The notes under the pieces were generated by a model that did no database searches, was not told where the DNA came from, and was given only the letters and a program-made list of their open reading frames with translations. Below, piece after piece: positions 28,115 to 35,843 of a stretch of 64,000 nt of DNA. The translations under genes were made by a program, and so were the position numbers. Numbering within the stretch: the stretch's first letter is position 1; each line of letters starts with the position of its first letter. Origin of the DNA: VGJW01 sp035285595 (GTDB lineage: Bacteria; Cyanobacteriota; Sericytochromatia; S15B-MN24; VGJW01); the NCBI GenBank assembly GCA_035285595.1, contig JAYKGV010000059.1:5159-69158 (forward strand). The letters are read 5' to 3'.

Positions 28115-28963
28115 TTGAAGTCTCCCACCCGTACCGTCCAGCTCGACCCACCGGGTCGCCCGCGCCGCAGCGGGCGATTGCTGCTGTTGGGTCCCCTCCA
28201 GATCGCATCGCTGAACCGCTCCCGCACGGTAGCCGTCTATCTGCCGCCGGGCTACGACCCCAGGGGCACCGTCCGCTATCCCGTGACGTATCTGTTCGAC
28301 GGACAGAACCTTTTCGACCCCTACACCTCCTTCTCCGGCGACTGGGAGGTCGACCTCACGGTAGATCGTCTGACACTGGGGCAGGAAGTTCAACCCGGCA
28401 TCACGGTCGGCATCTACAACGGCGAGGGCCATCGCATCAGCGAACAGAGTCCTTGGCCCGACGCTCACTATGGTTGTACCGGCGAAGGAGATCGCTTCAT
28501 CGACTGGGTGGCGGGACCTCTGCAGGAAGAAATCAACCACAGGTTCCTGACGCTCACCGGCCCCTTGAACACGGGCATCGGCGGGTCTTCGATGGGTGGG
28601 CTGACGGCGCTGTATGCGCTTTTCAGTCGGCCGGACGCCTTTGGGCGGGCCTTGGTGATGTCCCCCTCGCTCTGGTTCGCTCGGGGAGCCGTGTTCGACC
28701 ACGTGGCCGCGGTCGGGATGCGTCCGCCAGGTTCCAGAGTCTATCTGGATTTCGGCGGGCGGGAGATGCGGGCAGGTCCAGGCACTCGCTTGCTTCGTGA
28801 TGCGCGCATCATGAAAGAGCTGCTGCTGTCGGTAGGTTTCACGGCTGGTGAGGATCTGCTCTGGGTCGAAGACCCGACGGGTATCCATAACGAGGCCTGC
28901 TGGGCCGCGCGACTTCCCCGGGCGCTCTCCTTCCTGTGGCCGCCCGTCGCTGATTCGCGCTAA
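28115..28963 (+). CDS. Esterase D-like alpha/beta hydrolase
   Basis: A 282-residue hydrolase of the putative-esterase (esterase D/antigen 85-like) group. The fold signature VAVYLPPGYDP and VTYLFDGQNLFDP is followed by the nucleophile elbow GIGGSSMGGL with Ser in the GxSxG motif. A C-terminal Asp/His pair is plausible in VEDPTGIHNEACW. Such enzymes often hydrolyse carbohydrate esters, siderophores or small phenolic esters. The start TTG 28115 is the first in the open frame. There is no signal peptide, so it probably acts in the cytoplasm. It lies between another hydrolase and the TldE gene, on the same strand. Confidence 0.82.
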   Translation: MKSPTRTVQLDPPGRPRRSGRLLLLGPLQIASLNRSRTVAVYLPPGYDPRGTVRYPVTYLFDGQNLFDPYTSFSGDWEVDLTVDRLTLGQEVQPGITVGIYNGEGHRISEQSPWPDAHYGCTGEGDRFIDWVAGPLQEEINHRFLTLTGPLNTGIGGSSMGGLTALYALFSRPDAFGRALVMSPSLWFARGAVFDHVAAVGMRPPGSRVYLDFGGREMRAGPGTRLLRDARIMKELLLSVGFTAGEDLLWVEDPTGIHNEACWAARLPRALSFLWPPVADSR

Positions 28964-29013
28964 GGGTGAGGAAAGGGGGTACCATGGTGCCCTGCCATCC
29001 GAGGTCGCATCGC

Positions 29014-30348
29014 ATGTCCGTCACCACTCTGTCCACGTCCGCCCTGCTTGAAGCAGCATTGGCCACCTCCCCGGCCGATGCGACGGAATTCATCCTGACG
29101 GATGCACAAGAGGACCTGACGCGTTTTGGCGACAATGCGATCACCCAGAACGTCTCCAAGCGCGTCCGCAGCCTTTCGGTTCGGATTCAGCACCAAGGGC
29201 GCGAGGCACGTGTCGATACCACTCAGCTTCACGAAGCGGGTGTACGCCAGGCAATCGCAGACGCCATGCGGCTGGCCGCCCTGCAAGAAGCCGATCCGGC
29301 CATGATGCTTATGCTGGAAGGTCCCCAGACATACAGAACTCTACCTGACCGGGGCATGCGCGACGGGACGCCCGAAGACCGGGCAACCCATGCCGAGTTG
29401 GCCGTCCGCCTTTGCGAAGAGGCCGGTGCGAGAGCCGCCGGCATCTCGGCACAGACCCGCACGCACGTCATCGTGCTGAACAGCAGGGGTGTCAGGGCAG
29501 AAGGCACGACCCAGCGGTGCGAGTATTCCGTCACAGCCGACAAGGACGACGGATCCGGCTGGGCGAAGCAGGTCGTCAGCAATCCCGATCTCATCGACTC
29601 CGAAGCCATCGCGCGCCGCGCCGTCGACAAAGCCTTGGCCAGTCGTCATCATCGTCCGCTGGCTCCCGGTCACTACCCCGTGGTCCTCGAAGCGGCAGCC
29701 GTTGCGGATCTGGTGCGGATGTTTCCCTGGATGGCCTTCAATGCCCTGGACTACCTGGAAGGGCGGCACTTCGCCCTCGACCGCGTGGGTGAACGTTTCT
29801 TCGACCCGAAGCTGACCATTGTCGACGACATAGTCGAAGTACCAGGCTTGCCCTTCGACTATGAGGGTGTGCCTCGCCAGCGCGTGCCCCTGATTGAGGA
29901 AGGACGCTTCGTAGGACTGGTGCATGACCGCTCGACGGCCGCCCGTGCCGGTGTGGCCCCGACCGGCCATGGAGGTCCGGCTCCCAATCCGTACGGAGCC
30001 TACGCCTCTCATCTGGTCGTGTCTCCCGGAGTCGCACGCGAGGAAGACCTCGTCCGAGGCATGAAGAGCGGTCTATTGGTCACCCAGCTGCACTACTTGA
30101 ATGTCGTCGACCGTATGGACTTGTCCATCACCGGCATGACCCGAAGCGGGACCTTCTGGGTCGAGAATGGAGAGATTGCCTACCCCGTGGAGAATATGCG
30201 CTTCACGGATTCGCTCATTCATCTGCTTGGCTCCATCGACGCCCTGTCACGCGACCGGGAATGGGCCGCGGCCTTCTGGGAAGGTACGTCGCTCGCGCCC
30301 GCGATGCGCCTCCCTCGCATGCATTTCTCCAGCCCCGCGGGCTTCTGA
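29014..30348 (+). CDS. tldE: TldE/PmbA subunit of the TldD-TldE metallopeptidase
   Basis: A 444-residue member of the PmbA/TldE family, the non-catalytic partner that completes the active site of the TldD/TldE heterodimer. The core contains the conserved LPFDYEGVP and PNPYGAYASHLVVSPG-like segments and ends with the SITGMTRSGTFWVENGEIAY stretch typical of TldD/TldE C-domains. It has no HExxxH motif, as expected for TldE. ATG 29014 has GAGGT eight bases upstream and starts the conserved sequence; the open frame begins at 28966. tldD follows 20 bases later. The pair degrades unfolded peptides or matures ribosomally made peptides such as microcins. Confidence 0.92.
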   Translation: MSVTTLSTSALLEAALATSPADATEFILTDAQEDLTRFGDNAITQNVSKRVRSLSVRIQHQGREARVDTTQLHEAGVRQAIADAMRLAALQEADPAMMLMLEGPQTYRTLPDRGMRDGTPEDRATHAELAVRLCEEAGARAAGISAQTRTHVIVLNSRGVRAEGTTQRCEYSVTADKDDGSGWAKQVVSNPDLIDSEAIARRAVDKALASRHHRPLAPGHYPVVLEAAAVADLVRMFPWMAFNALDYLEGRHFALDRVGERFFDPKLTIVDDIVEVPGLPFDYEGVPRQRVPLIEEGRFVGLVHDRSTAARAGVAPTGHGGPAPNPYGAYASHLVVSPGVAREEDLVRGMKSGLLVTQLHYLNVVDRMDLSITGMTRSGTFWVENGEIAYPVENMRFTDSLIHLLGSIDALSRDREWAAAFWEGTSLAPAMRLPRMHFSSPAGF

Positions 30349-30368
30349 TTCGCCGGAAGGAACAGTTG

Positions 30369-31865
30369 ATGACCCTTGCCACTCCACTTCCCGTCCCCGC
30401 TGAACAGCTGGTCGTCCACGCGCGCGAACTTGCCGTGGCGGCATTGAATGCAGCCCAGATCACCGGAGCCACCTATGCGGACGTCCGTATCGTGCATACC
30501 AGCCGAGAGCGCGTCATCGTCAAGAACGGACGTATTGGCGAGCTGGAGCGCAGCCATGATCTGGGTACCGGCATCCGCGTGCTGGCGGAGGGCGCATGGG
30601 GCTTCGCCTCGACACCCGAGCTGACGGCAGAGGCCTTGGCGGAAGCCGCCAAGCTGGCCGTGCGCGTGGCGCGCGCCAGCGCCACCGTGCGCAGGCAGGC
30701 GGTGCGGCTTGCTCCCGAAGCGCCGGTTCGCGATCGTTGGCAGACCCCCTACCAGGTGGATCCCTTTTCCGTCCCACTTGAAGAAAAAATAGCCTTGCTT
30801 CGCCAAGTGGACGCCATTTTGCGGGAACGACCCGAGATCGCCGTCGCCGAGTCCACCTTGGAGGCCATGCGGGAGCGCCAATGGTTCGCCACCACCGAGG
30901 GAACTTTCATTGACCAGGAAATCACTCGCTGTGGCGGAGGCTTCGAGGTCACGGCGGTAGGGAACGGCGATGCGCAGACCCGGTCGTTCCCGGCGTCCTT
31001 CCGGGGCCACCACAAGACCATGGGTTACGAGATCGTGGGGGCACTGAAGCTGGTCGAGAACGCTGCCCGCATTCGGGACGAGGCCATTGCCCTTCTCACG
31101 GCTCCGGCCTGCCCCAGTGGCAAGACCGATCTGATTCTCCTCGGGGGGCAGCTTTGCCTGCAAATCCACGAATCGGTGGGCCATCCCAACGAGCTGGATC
31201 GCGTCCTTGGGATGGAAAGCAACTACGCGGGCGTATCCTTCTGCACACCCGAGAAACAGGGGAAATTCCGCTACGGTTCCGAGGTCGTGAACCTGGTGGC
31301 CGACGGCACGGTCCCAGGCGGACTCGCGACCGCAGGCTACGATGATGATGGGGTGGCTGCCCAAAGGTGGCATGTGGTGCGCGAGGGCATCCATCAAGGC
31401 TATTTCACGAACCGGGAGCTCTGCGAACGCATTGGCGAAACCCGCTCAAATGGCTGCAATCGGGCAGAGGGTTGGAGCAACATCCCCATCGTGCGAATCC
31501 CCAATTTGTCGCTGATGCCCGGAACGTGGGACCTCGACGAGCTCATCGCGGATACCAAGGATGGCATCTTGATGGACACCAACCGTTCGTGGTCGATCGA
31601 CCAGATGCGTCTCAACTTCCAGTTTGGCTGCGAAGTGGCCTGGGAGATCAAGGACGGTAAGCTGGGCAGGCTGCTGCGCAATCCCAACTACCAGGGCATC
31701 ACTCCGGAGTTCTGGAACAGCTGCGACGCGGTTTGTGACAACCGCTGGTTCGACCTCTGGTCCGTCATCAATTGTGGCAAGGGCCAGCCTGGACAAACCG
31801 CCGAGATGAGCCACGGCTCCAGCCCGGCACGCTTCCGTGGAGTCACCGTTGGCGTAACGGCATGA
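30369..31865 (+). CDS. tldD: TldD catalytic subunit of the TldD-TldE metallopeptidase
   Basis: A 498-residue zinc metallopeptidase. The family motif HExxxH appears as HESVGH beginning at about residue 267, followed by NELDRVLGMESNYAG. ATG 30369 lies after AAGGA with good spacing. It pairs with tldE directly upstream. In characterised systems the heterodimer threads extended peptides into a narrow channel, clearing fragments or trimming leader peptides. No obvious peptide-precursor gene is seen nearby, so a general proteolytic role is more likely here. The next gene has its own putative control region. Confidence 0.93.
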   Translation: MTLATPLPVPAEQLVVHARELAVAALNAAQITGATYADVRIVHTSRERVIVKNGRIGELERSHDLGTGIRVLAEGAWGFASTPELTAEALAEAAKLAVRVARASATVRRQAVRLAPEAPVRDRWQTPYQVDPFSVPLEEKIALLRQVDAILRERPEIAVAESTLEAMRERQWFATTEGTFIDQEITRCGGGFEVTAVGNGDAQTRSFPASFRGHHKTMGYEIVGALKLVENAARIRDEAIALLTAPACPSGKTDLILLGGQLCLQIHESVGHPNELDRVLGMESNYAGVSFCTPEKQGKFRYGSEVVNLVADGTVPGGLATAGYDDDGVAAQRWHVVREGIHQGYFTNRELCERIGETRSNGCNRAEGWSNIPIVRIPNLSLMPGTWDLDELIADTKDGILMDTNRSWSIDQMRLNFQFGCEVAWEIKDGKLGRLLRNPNYQGITPEFWNSCDAVCDNRWFDLWSVINCGKGQPGQTAEMSHGSSPARFRGVTVGVTA

Positions 31866-31871
31866 CTCGTA

Positions 31872-31901
31872 CTTAGCCTCAAGTTAACCTTTCCTTAGGA
31901 A
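31872..31901 (+). promoter_or_regulatory. Triple 11-bp phased repeat (Pho-box-like)
   Basis: Three units, CTTAGCCT (31872-31879), GTTAACCT (31883-31890) and CTTAGGAA (31894-31901), each separated by three bases. Two units match (C/T)TTANCCT very well and the third is degenerate. This is the arrangement described for cyanobacterial SphR/PhoB boxes. It lies 34 bp upstream of a lipoprotein gene. Confidence 0.5.
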
Positions 31902-31935
31902 TGTTCCTTGCTCGGAGGGCGACAACCTCTCCAAG

Positions 31936-32643
31936 ATGCGTCAGCTCCGTCCCCAATCCGCCTCCAGGCTCGCCTGGGTGCTGGCCTTGGTGGTCACGGG
32001 CTGTGGCCGGGCCACTCCCACCCAGCCTGTGTTGCGGACCAACCCGTCGATGACTCCAGTGCCTGCGGCCCGTCCTGTCCCGCCGGCACAGGCACCCGCC
32101 GCAGCAGGAGATAATGGGGACATCGCCAAAAATCCATTTGTCGTGTGGGTCAAGAAGAGCTACCCGCGTGAAGCGGCCCAGATCATCACCAGATATTTGG
32201 CTGATGATGGCAGCCTCGACAAGGATCGTCAGATCTTCCGGGAGCAGGCGGTGGGGCAGGTCGCAGCAGAAGTCCTCAAAAACTGTGCCAAGGGACTGCC
32301 TCAAGGCCTTTCGGCCCGTCGTCAAGGACCAGCCGTCGTCTGCACGGGGGTGGTCGAGCAGCAGGGACATCGCATCGCGGTGCGGTTCGAGTTCGTGGTC
32401 TACACCCGCAGCGATGGCATGATCGTCATCGATCAGCCCGTCTCCTCCATCGGTGCCGAGGTCCAAGGCTTCGATCTGCTGGTCCGCCTCTTCGGCGGAG
32501 ACTTGCGTGCCAAGGTCAGGGAGGAGATTATGAAGCAGCTGCTTGTCGAGGGCCCCAAGGCCGTAGCCGCACAGCCCGGCTTGGCGTGGTACCCCGAAGG
32601 CTACTTCGTACTCGACCCCGGCTTCGCCTTCGTAAACCTGTGA
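31936..32643 (+). CDS. Lipoprotein, unknown function
   Basis: A 235-residue exported protein. After a basic N-terminus a hydrophobic run ends in LVVTGC, a lipobox with Cys at about residue 23, followed by a 40-residue Pro/Ala-rich linker. The folded part (about 70-235) has helices (PREAAQIITRYLADDG) and strands (RIAVRFEFVVYTRSDGMIVI) ending in YPEGYFVLDPGFAFVNL. I do not recognise a family. A triple direct repeat upstream suggests regulated expression. It stands between tldD and an M20 peptidase on the same strand, but with its own control region it is probably a separate unit. Confidence 0.72.
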   Translation: MRQLRPQSASRLAWVLALVVTGCGRATPTQPVLRTNPSMTPVPAARPVPPAQAPAAAGDNGDIAKNPFVVWVKKSYPREAAQIITRYLADDGSLDKDRQIFREQAVGQVAAEVLKNCAKGLPQGLSARRQGPAVVCTGVVEQQGHRIAVRFEFVVYTRSDGMIVIDQPVSSIGAEVQGFDLLVRLFGGDLRAKVREEIMKQLLVEGPKAVAAQPGLAWYPEGYFVLDPGFAFVNL

Positions 32644-32706
32644 TTTCCAGTATGCCGTCCTCCTGACGGTCCTCGCAGCCCCGCAACTTACCGAAAGCCT
32701 CTGACG

Positions 32707-34029
32707 ATGATGGCATCCCGAGATCGCTTCCACGCCCTGTTGGCCGAGGGCGTTGGCATCCCTACCGTCAGCATGGACCCTGCCCGAGCCGCCGACATGG
32801 CAAGGGGCGCGGAATGGGCAGCATCAACCATCAGATCCTTCGGAGGACAGGCAGAGATCCTGCAAACGGGGGGCTGGCCGACCGTCCATGGCTGGTTCCG
32901 TAGTGCCGGCGCGACCCGTTCCCTTGCGATCTACAACCATCTGGACGTCCAGCCGGCCAACGAACCCGAATGGCTGACGGATCCCTTCACCCTGACGTCC
33001 CTCGGAGACACGTGGTTCGGCCGGGGTACCACCGACGACAAGGGTCCTGCGCTGGCGGCCTTGTTTGCTGCAGCGGAAGCGCACGCAGCGGGGGTCCCGC
33101 TCGACATCCACTTCATCTGGGAGTTTGAGGAGGAGATTGGCAGCCCCCACTTCAAGGAAGCCTTGGCTCGAATCCCTGGTCCCTTCGATTCCGTGCTGGT
33201 CTCCGACACCATCTGGATCTCGAGGGATGTTCCCGCCAGTCCCCTTGGCCTTCGCGGCATGCAGACCTTCACCCTGTACCTGCGGACGGCCGACCACGAC
33301 ACTCATTCGGGTCTGGTGGGCGGTGCCGCGCGCAATCCTTTGCTTGAGCTTGCCGAGCTGGTCGCAGCGATGGTCGACTCGGAGTCGGGTCGCGTCAAGA
33401 TTCCGGGATTTTACGACGCCGTTCGGGCCACCGAGGAAGCCACCCTCGAAGGCTTCGTTCGAGCAGGCTTTGACGTGGACAGATTCTGTCAGGCCCATGG
33501 CCTCTTCAGTTTAAGAGACACCGACCCACGAACGGTCACGCAAAAGCTCTGGACCCTCCCCACTATGGAACTCCACGGCCTTGCCGGTGGCTACCACGGA
33601 CCCGGTGTAAAGTCGGCCGTGCCGCCGTGGGGCGAAGCGAAGATGAGCATGCGGCTGGTGCCCGACATGACGGCAGCAGCCGCGATGGACCGCGTGCTGC
33701 ACTTCGTGGCGGCCCATCACCCTGAGGTCGAAGTTCGCGCCGGCCAAGGGCTCGAACCCTATCTGTGCCCGCCCGACGCTCCCCAGATCTCTCTGCTCGC
33801 CGACGCCTTGCGCGAGGCCTTCGACAAGGAACCTGCCTTCGTGCGGGAAGGAGGAAGCATCGGTGCCGTGGTGCAGATGGCCCGACATTGGCAATGTCCC
33901 GTGTTGTTCATGGGACTGTCCTTGCCGGAACATGGCTACCACGCGCCCAATGAGAACTTCGACTGGGCCATGGCGGAAGGCGGGATCCGGGCCTTCGGGC
34001 ACTATTTCAGGGCACTGGCCCAGCGCTGA
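32707..34029 (+). CDS. M20-family dipeptidase/deacylase
   Basis: A 440-residue co-catalytic zinc peptidase of the M20 family (dipeptidase/ArgE/DapE clan). Metal and catalytic motifs are visible: YNHLDVQP, then GRGTTDDKGP with the bridging Asp, and FEEEIGSPHF with the general-base Glu. The lid/dimerisation domain carries ADHDTHSG. The C-terminal metal His is in LSLPEHGYHAPNE. Members cleave dipeptides or N-acyl amino acids. No signal peptide, so cytoplasmic. The 3' end overlaps the convergent epimerase-like gene by 28 bp. Confidence 0.9.
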   Translation: MMASRDRFHALLAEGVGIPTVSMDPARAADMARGAEWAASTIRSFGGQAEILQTGGWPTVHGWFRSAGATRSLAIYNHLDVQPANEPEWLTDPFTLTSLGDTWFGRGTTDDKGPALAALFAAAEAHAAGVPLDIHFIWEFEEEIGSPHFKEALARIPGPFDSVLVSDTIWISRDVPASPLGLRGMQTFTLYLRTADHDTHSGLVGGAARNPLLELAELVAAMVDSESGRVKIPGFYDAVRATEEATLEGFVRAGFDVDRFCQAHGLFSLRDTDPRTVTQKLWTLPTMELHGLAGGYHGPGVKSAVPPWGEAKMSMRLVPDMTAAAAMDRVLHFVAAHHPEVEVRAGQGLEPYLCPPDAPQISLLADALREAFDKEPAFVREGGSIGAVVQMARHWQCPVLFMGLSLPEHGYHAPNENFDWAMAEGGIRAFGHYFRALAQR

Positions 34030-34937
34030 GGAGCAAGGCGCGGATCGGACGCCAGAATTTCGTCCACCGTCGGATAGTCAAGTCGTCCCGTCAAGGACCG
34101 CAAATCGACGACCGGATAGCGAAAGTTTCGCCGCGCCAGGCAATGGCGATCCCACGCCGTGAACTTCCACGGCAACACCCTCGGCAGTAGCTCGAGCCCC
34201 TTCGTGATGTCCCACTCCGGGGCATCGTCCGCCCCCAGTGCCCGTGCCACCGCGGAAGCCACCTCTCGCACCGTCAGCGCGGGCAGGCCCACGACAAGGC
34301 GTCCGGATGGCGGCGGATGATCGATCAGCCAGACCGCGAGGCGGGCAAGGTCTGCGGCGTGGATGACGTGAAAAGCTCCCTCGAAGGTCAAACGTGCAAG
34401 CAAGCCCCGCCAAGGCCGGAGAGCCGGAAGCCCCTCCATGGCCGCTGACCTCGGATGTCGATCGTCTCCTCCCAGCACCACCGTGGGGAAGACGGGAACG
34501 ATTCGTGGGTCGGGCGGCATCGTGGCCAGCGCAGCGTGCTTGGAACGGATGTAGTCGGTCCCGAAGTCGGGTGCGGCCGCATCGAGCGAGCCATCGGGAT
34601 CGAGCACGCTGGCCGTCGAAAAGTACACCAGCCGCCGCGCACGTCTCAGCCCCTCTACCAGGCGATGCGTGGTCTCGACATTGACACGATGCGCCAGAGG
34701 CCCTCCCCAGCTCGTGGCGACAAGTATGGCCGCCTCCACCTCGACGACGTGGCCCAACCAGGGTTCAGGATCTGCAAGATCGCCCTTGATGCACGTGACC
34801 CGTGCTCGCAAATCTTCACGCAGCCTACCGGGGTCGCGCAAAAGAACCACCGGCCTGACATCCCCCAGCTCGAGAAGATGCTCGATCACGTAGTGACCGA
34901 CGCAGCCGGCCGCCCCCGTCACGAGAACCTGCCGCAT
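34002..34937 (-). CDS. NAD(P)-dependent epimerase/dehydratase-like protein (extended SDR)
   Basis: A 311-residue Rossmann-fold protein of the extended short-chain dehydrogenase class. The dinucleotide motif VTGAAGCVGHYV is at the N-terminus, and an atypical catalytic region follows (YFSTASVLDPDG, then DYIRSKHAA, where the YxxxK-like pair is Tyr-Ile-Arg-Ser-Lys). Start ATG 34937 begins the Rossmann fold directly; the open frame continues to 35156 through the divergent gene. It is 30 bp from the RluA-type start and overlaps the M20 gene at the 3' end by 28 bp. Substrate is probably a nucleotide sugar, sterol-like or quinone compound; not determinable. Confidence 0.85.
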   Translation of the reverse strand: MRQVLVTGAAGCVGHYVIEHLLELGDVRPVVLLRDPGRLREDLRARVTCIKGDLADPEPWLGHVVEVEAAILVATSWGGPLAHRVNVETTHRLVEGLRRARRLVYFSTASVLDPDGSLDAAAPDFGTDYIRSKHAALATMPPDPRIVPVFPTVVLGGDDRHPRSAAMEGLPALRPWRGLLARLTFEGAFHVIHAADLARLAVWLIDHPPPSGRLVVGLPALTVREVASAVARALGADDAPEWDITKGLELLPRVLPWKFTAWDRHCLARRNFRYPVVDLRSLTGRLDYPTVDEILASDPRLAPQRWASALK

Positions 34938-34967
34938 CCAAATGAGCGTAGCACGTACAATAAGCCC

Positions 34968-35843
34968 ATGCGGCTGGTCGAGCTTGTGGTCGGAGAGAAG
35001 GAGGCTCTTCTTCCGCTTCACGCCTTGTTGCGGGATCGCATGGGCATGCCCCGTCGGCTGCTGCGCAGGTTGTGGACGGAGGGTGCCGTCCTGGTCGATG
35101 GCCAGTCGGCTCTGCCTTGGCAGCGCCCACGACCCGGGGCCTTCATCGAGGTTCACTGGAATCCACCTCCTGCTTCAGGTGCAGAGGACTTGCCCCTTTC
35201 CGTGGTGTGGGAAGACGAGGACGTCCTCGTCGTTGACAAACCCGCTGGGATGGTCTGCCACCCGACCCATGGCGTGGGGTCCGGCACGCTGGCCGGTGCC
35301 TTGAAGCAACATTGCGGTGCTGCTCATCTCGTCCAACGCCTGGACCGCGAGACCTCGGGTCTCCTCCTGGCGGCACGCCACCCGTGGGCCGCCGCAAGGC
35401 TCGGCGAGGCCATGGCACGACGCACGATCCGGCGTCAATATCTCGCCTTGGTGCAAGGCACACGCGCGTCGTGGCCCCAGATCATCGAAGCCCCCATCGG
35501 GCGCAATCCCGAGACCGGCGATCGTCGGGTGGATCCGACCGGTCAGTCGGCCCTTACACGCATCATGGCCGACGAAGCGTGTGAAGGAGGAACGTGGTTG
35601 AGGCTGGCTCTGGAAACCGGCCGCACGCACCAAATCCGAGTTCACCTCGCTCACTTGGGGCATCCTGTGGTGGGGGACCCTCGCTACGGTTCCGGACGCG
35701 CATGCACACGGATGGCACTGCACGCAGCCCATCTGGTCTTTCTCCATCCGCGAACCGCCGCGTGGGTGACCATCTCGGCGCCATGGCCTTGCGATCTGCC
35801 CTCAGAGCCGACGGTTGGCCGAGAACTTCAACCGTATGCGTAG
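34968..35843 (+). CDS. RluA-family pseudouridine synthase
   Basis: A 291-residue RNA pseudouridine synthase. The catalytic Asp is in HLVQRLDRETSGLLL, the family signature, and the C-terminal LETGRTHQIRVHLAHLGHPV plus GDPRYG motif is also intact. A short S4-like N-terminal part (MPRRLLRRLWTEGAVLVDGQ) is present. Start ATG 34968 begins the conserved sequence; a longer open frame upstream overlaps the divergent epimerase gene. A TACAAT element lies in the 30-bp space to that gene. The target (23S rRNA or tRNA) cannot be told from sequence. Its end overlaps the next gene by 8 bp. Confidence 0.92.
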   Translation: MRLVELVVGEKEALLPLHALLRDRMGMPRRLLRRLWTEGAVLVDGQSALPWQRPRPGAFIEVHWNPPPASGAEDLPLSVVWEDEDVLVVDKPAGMVCHPTHGVGSGTLAGALKQHCGAAHLVQRLDRETSGLLLAARHPWAAARLGEAMARRTIRRQYLALVQGTRASWPQIIEAPIGRNPETGDRRVDPTGQSALTRIMADEACEGGTWLRLALETGRTHQIRVHLAHLGHPVVGDPRYGSGRACTRMALHAAHLVFLHPRTAAWVTISAPWPCDLPSEPTVGRELQPYA

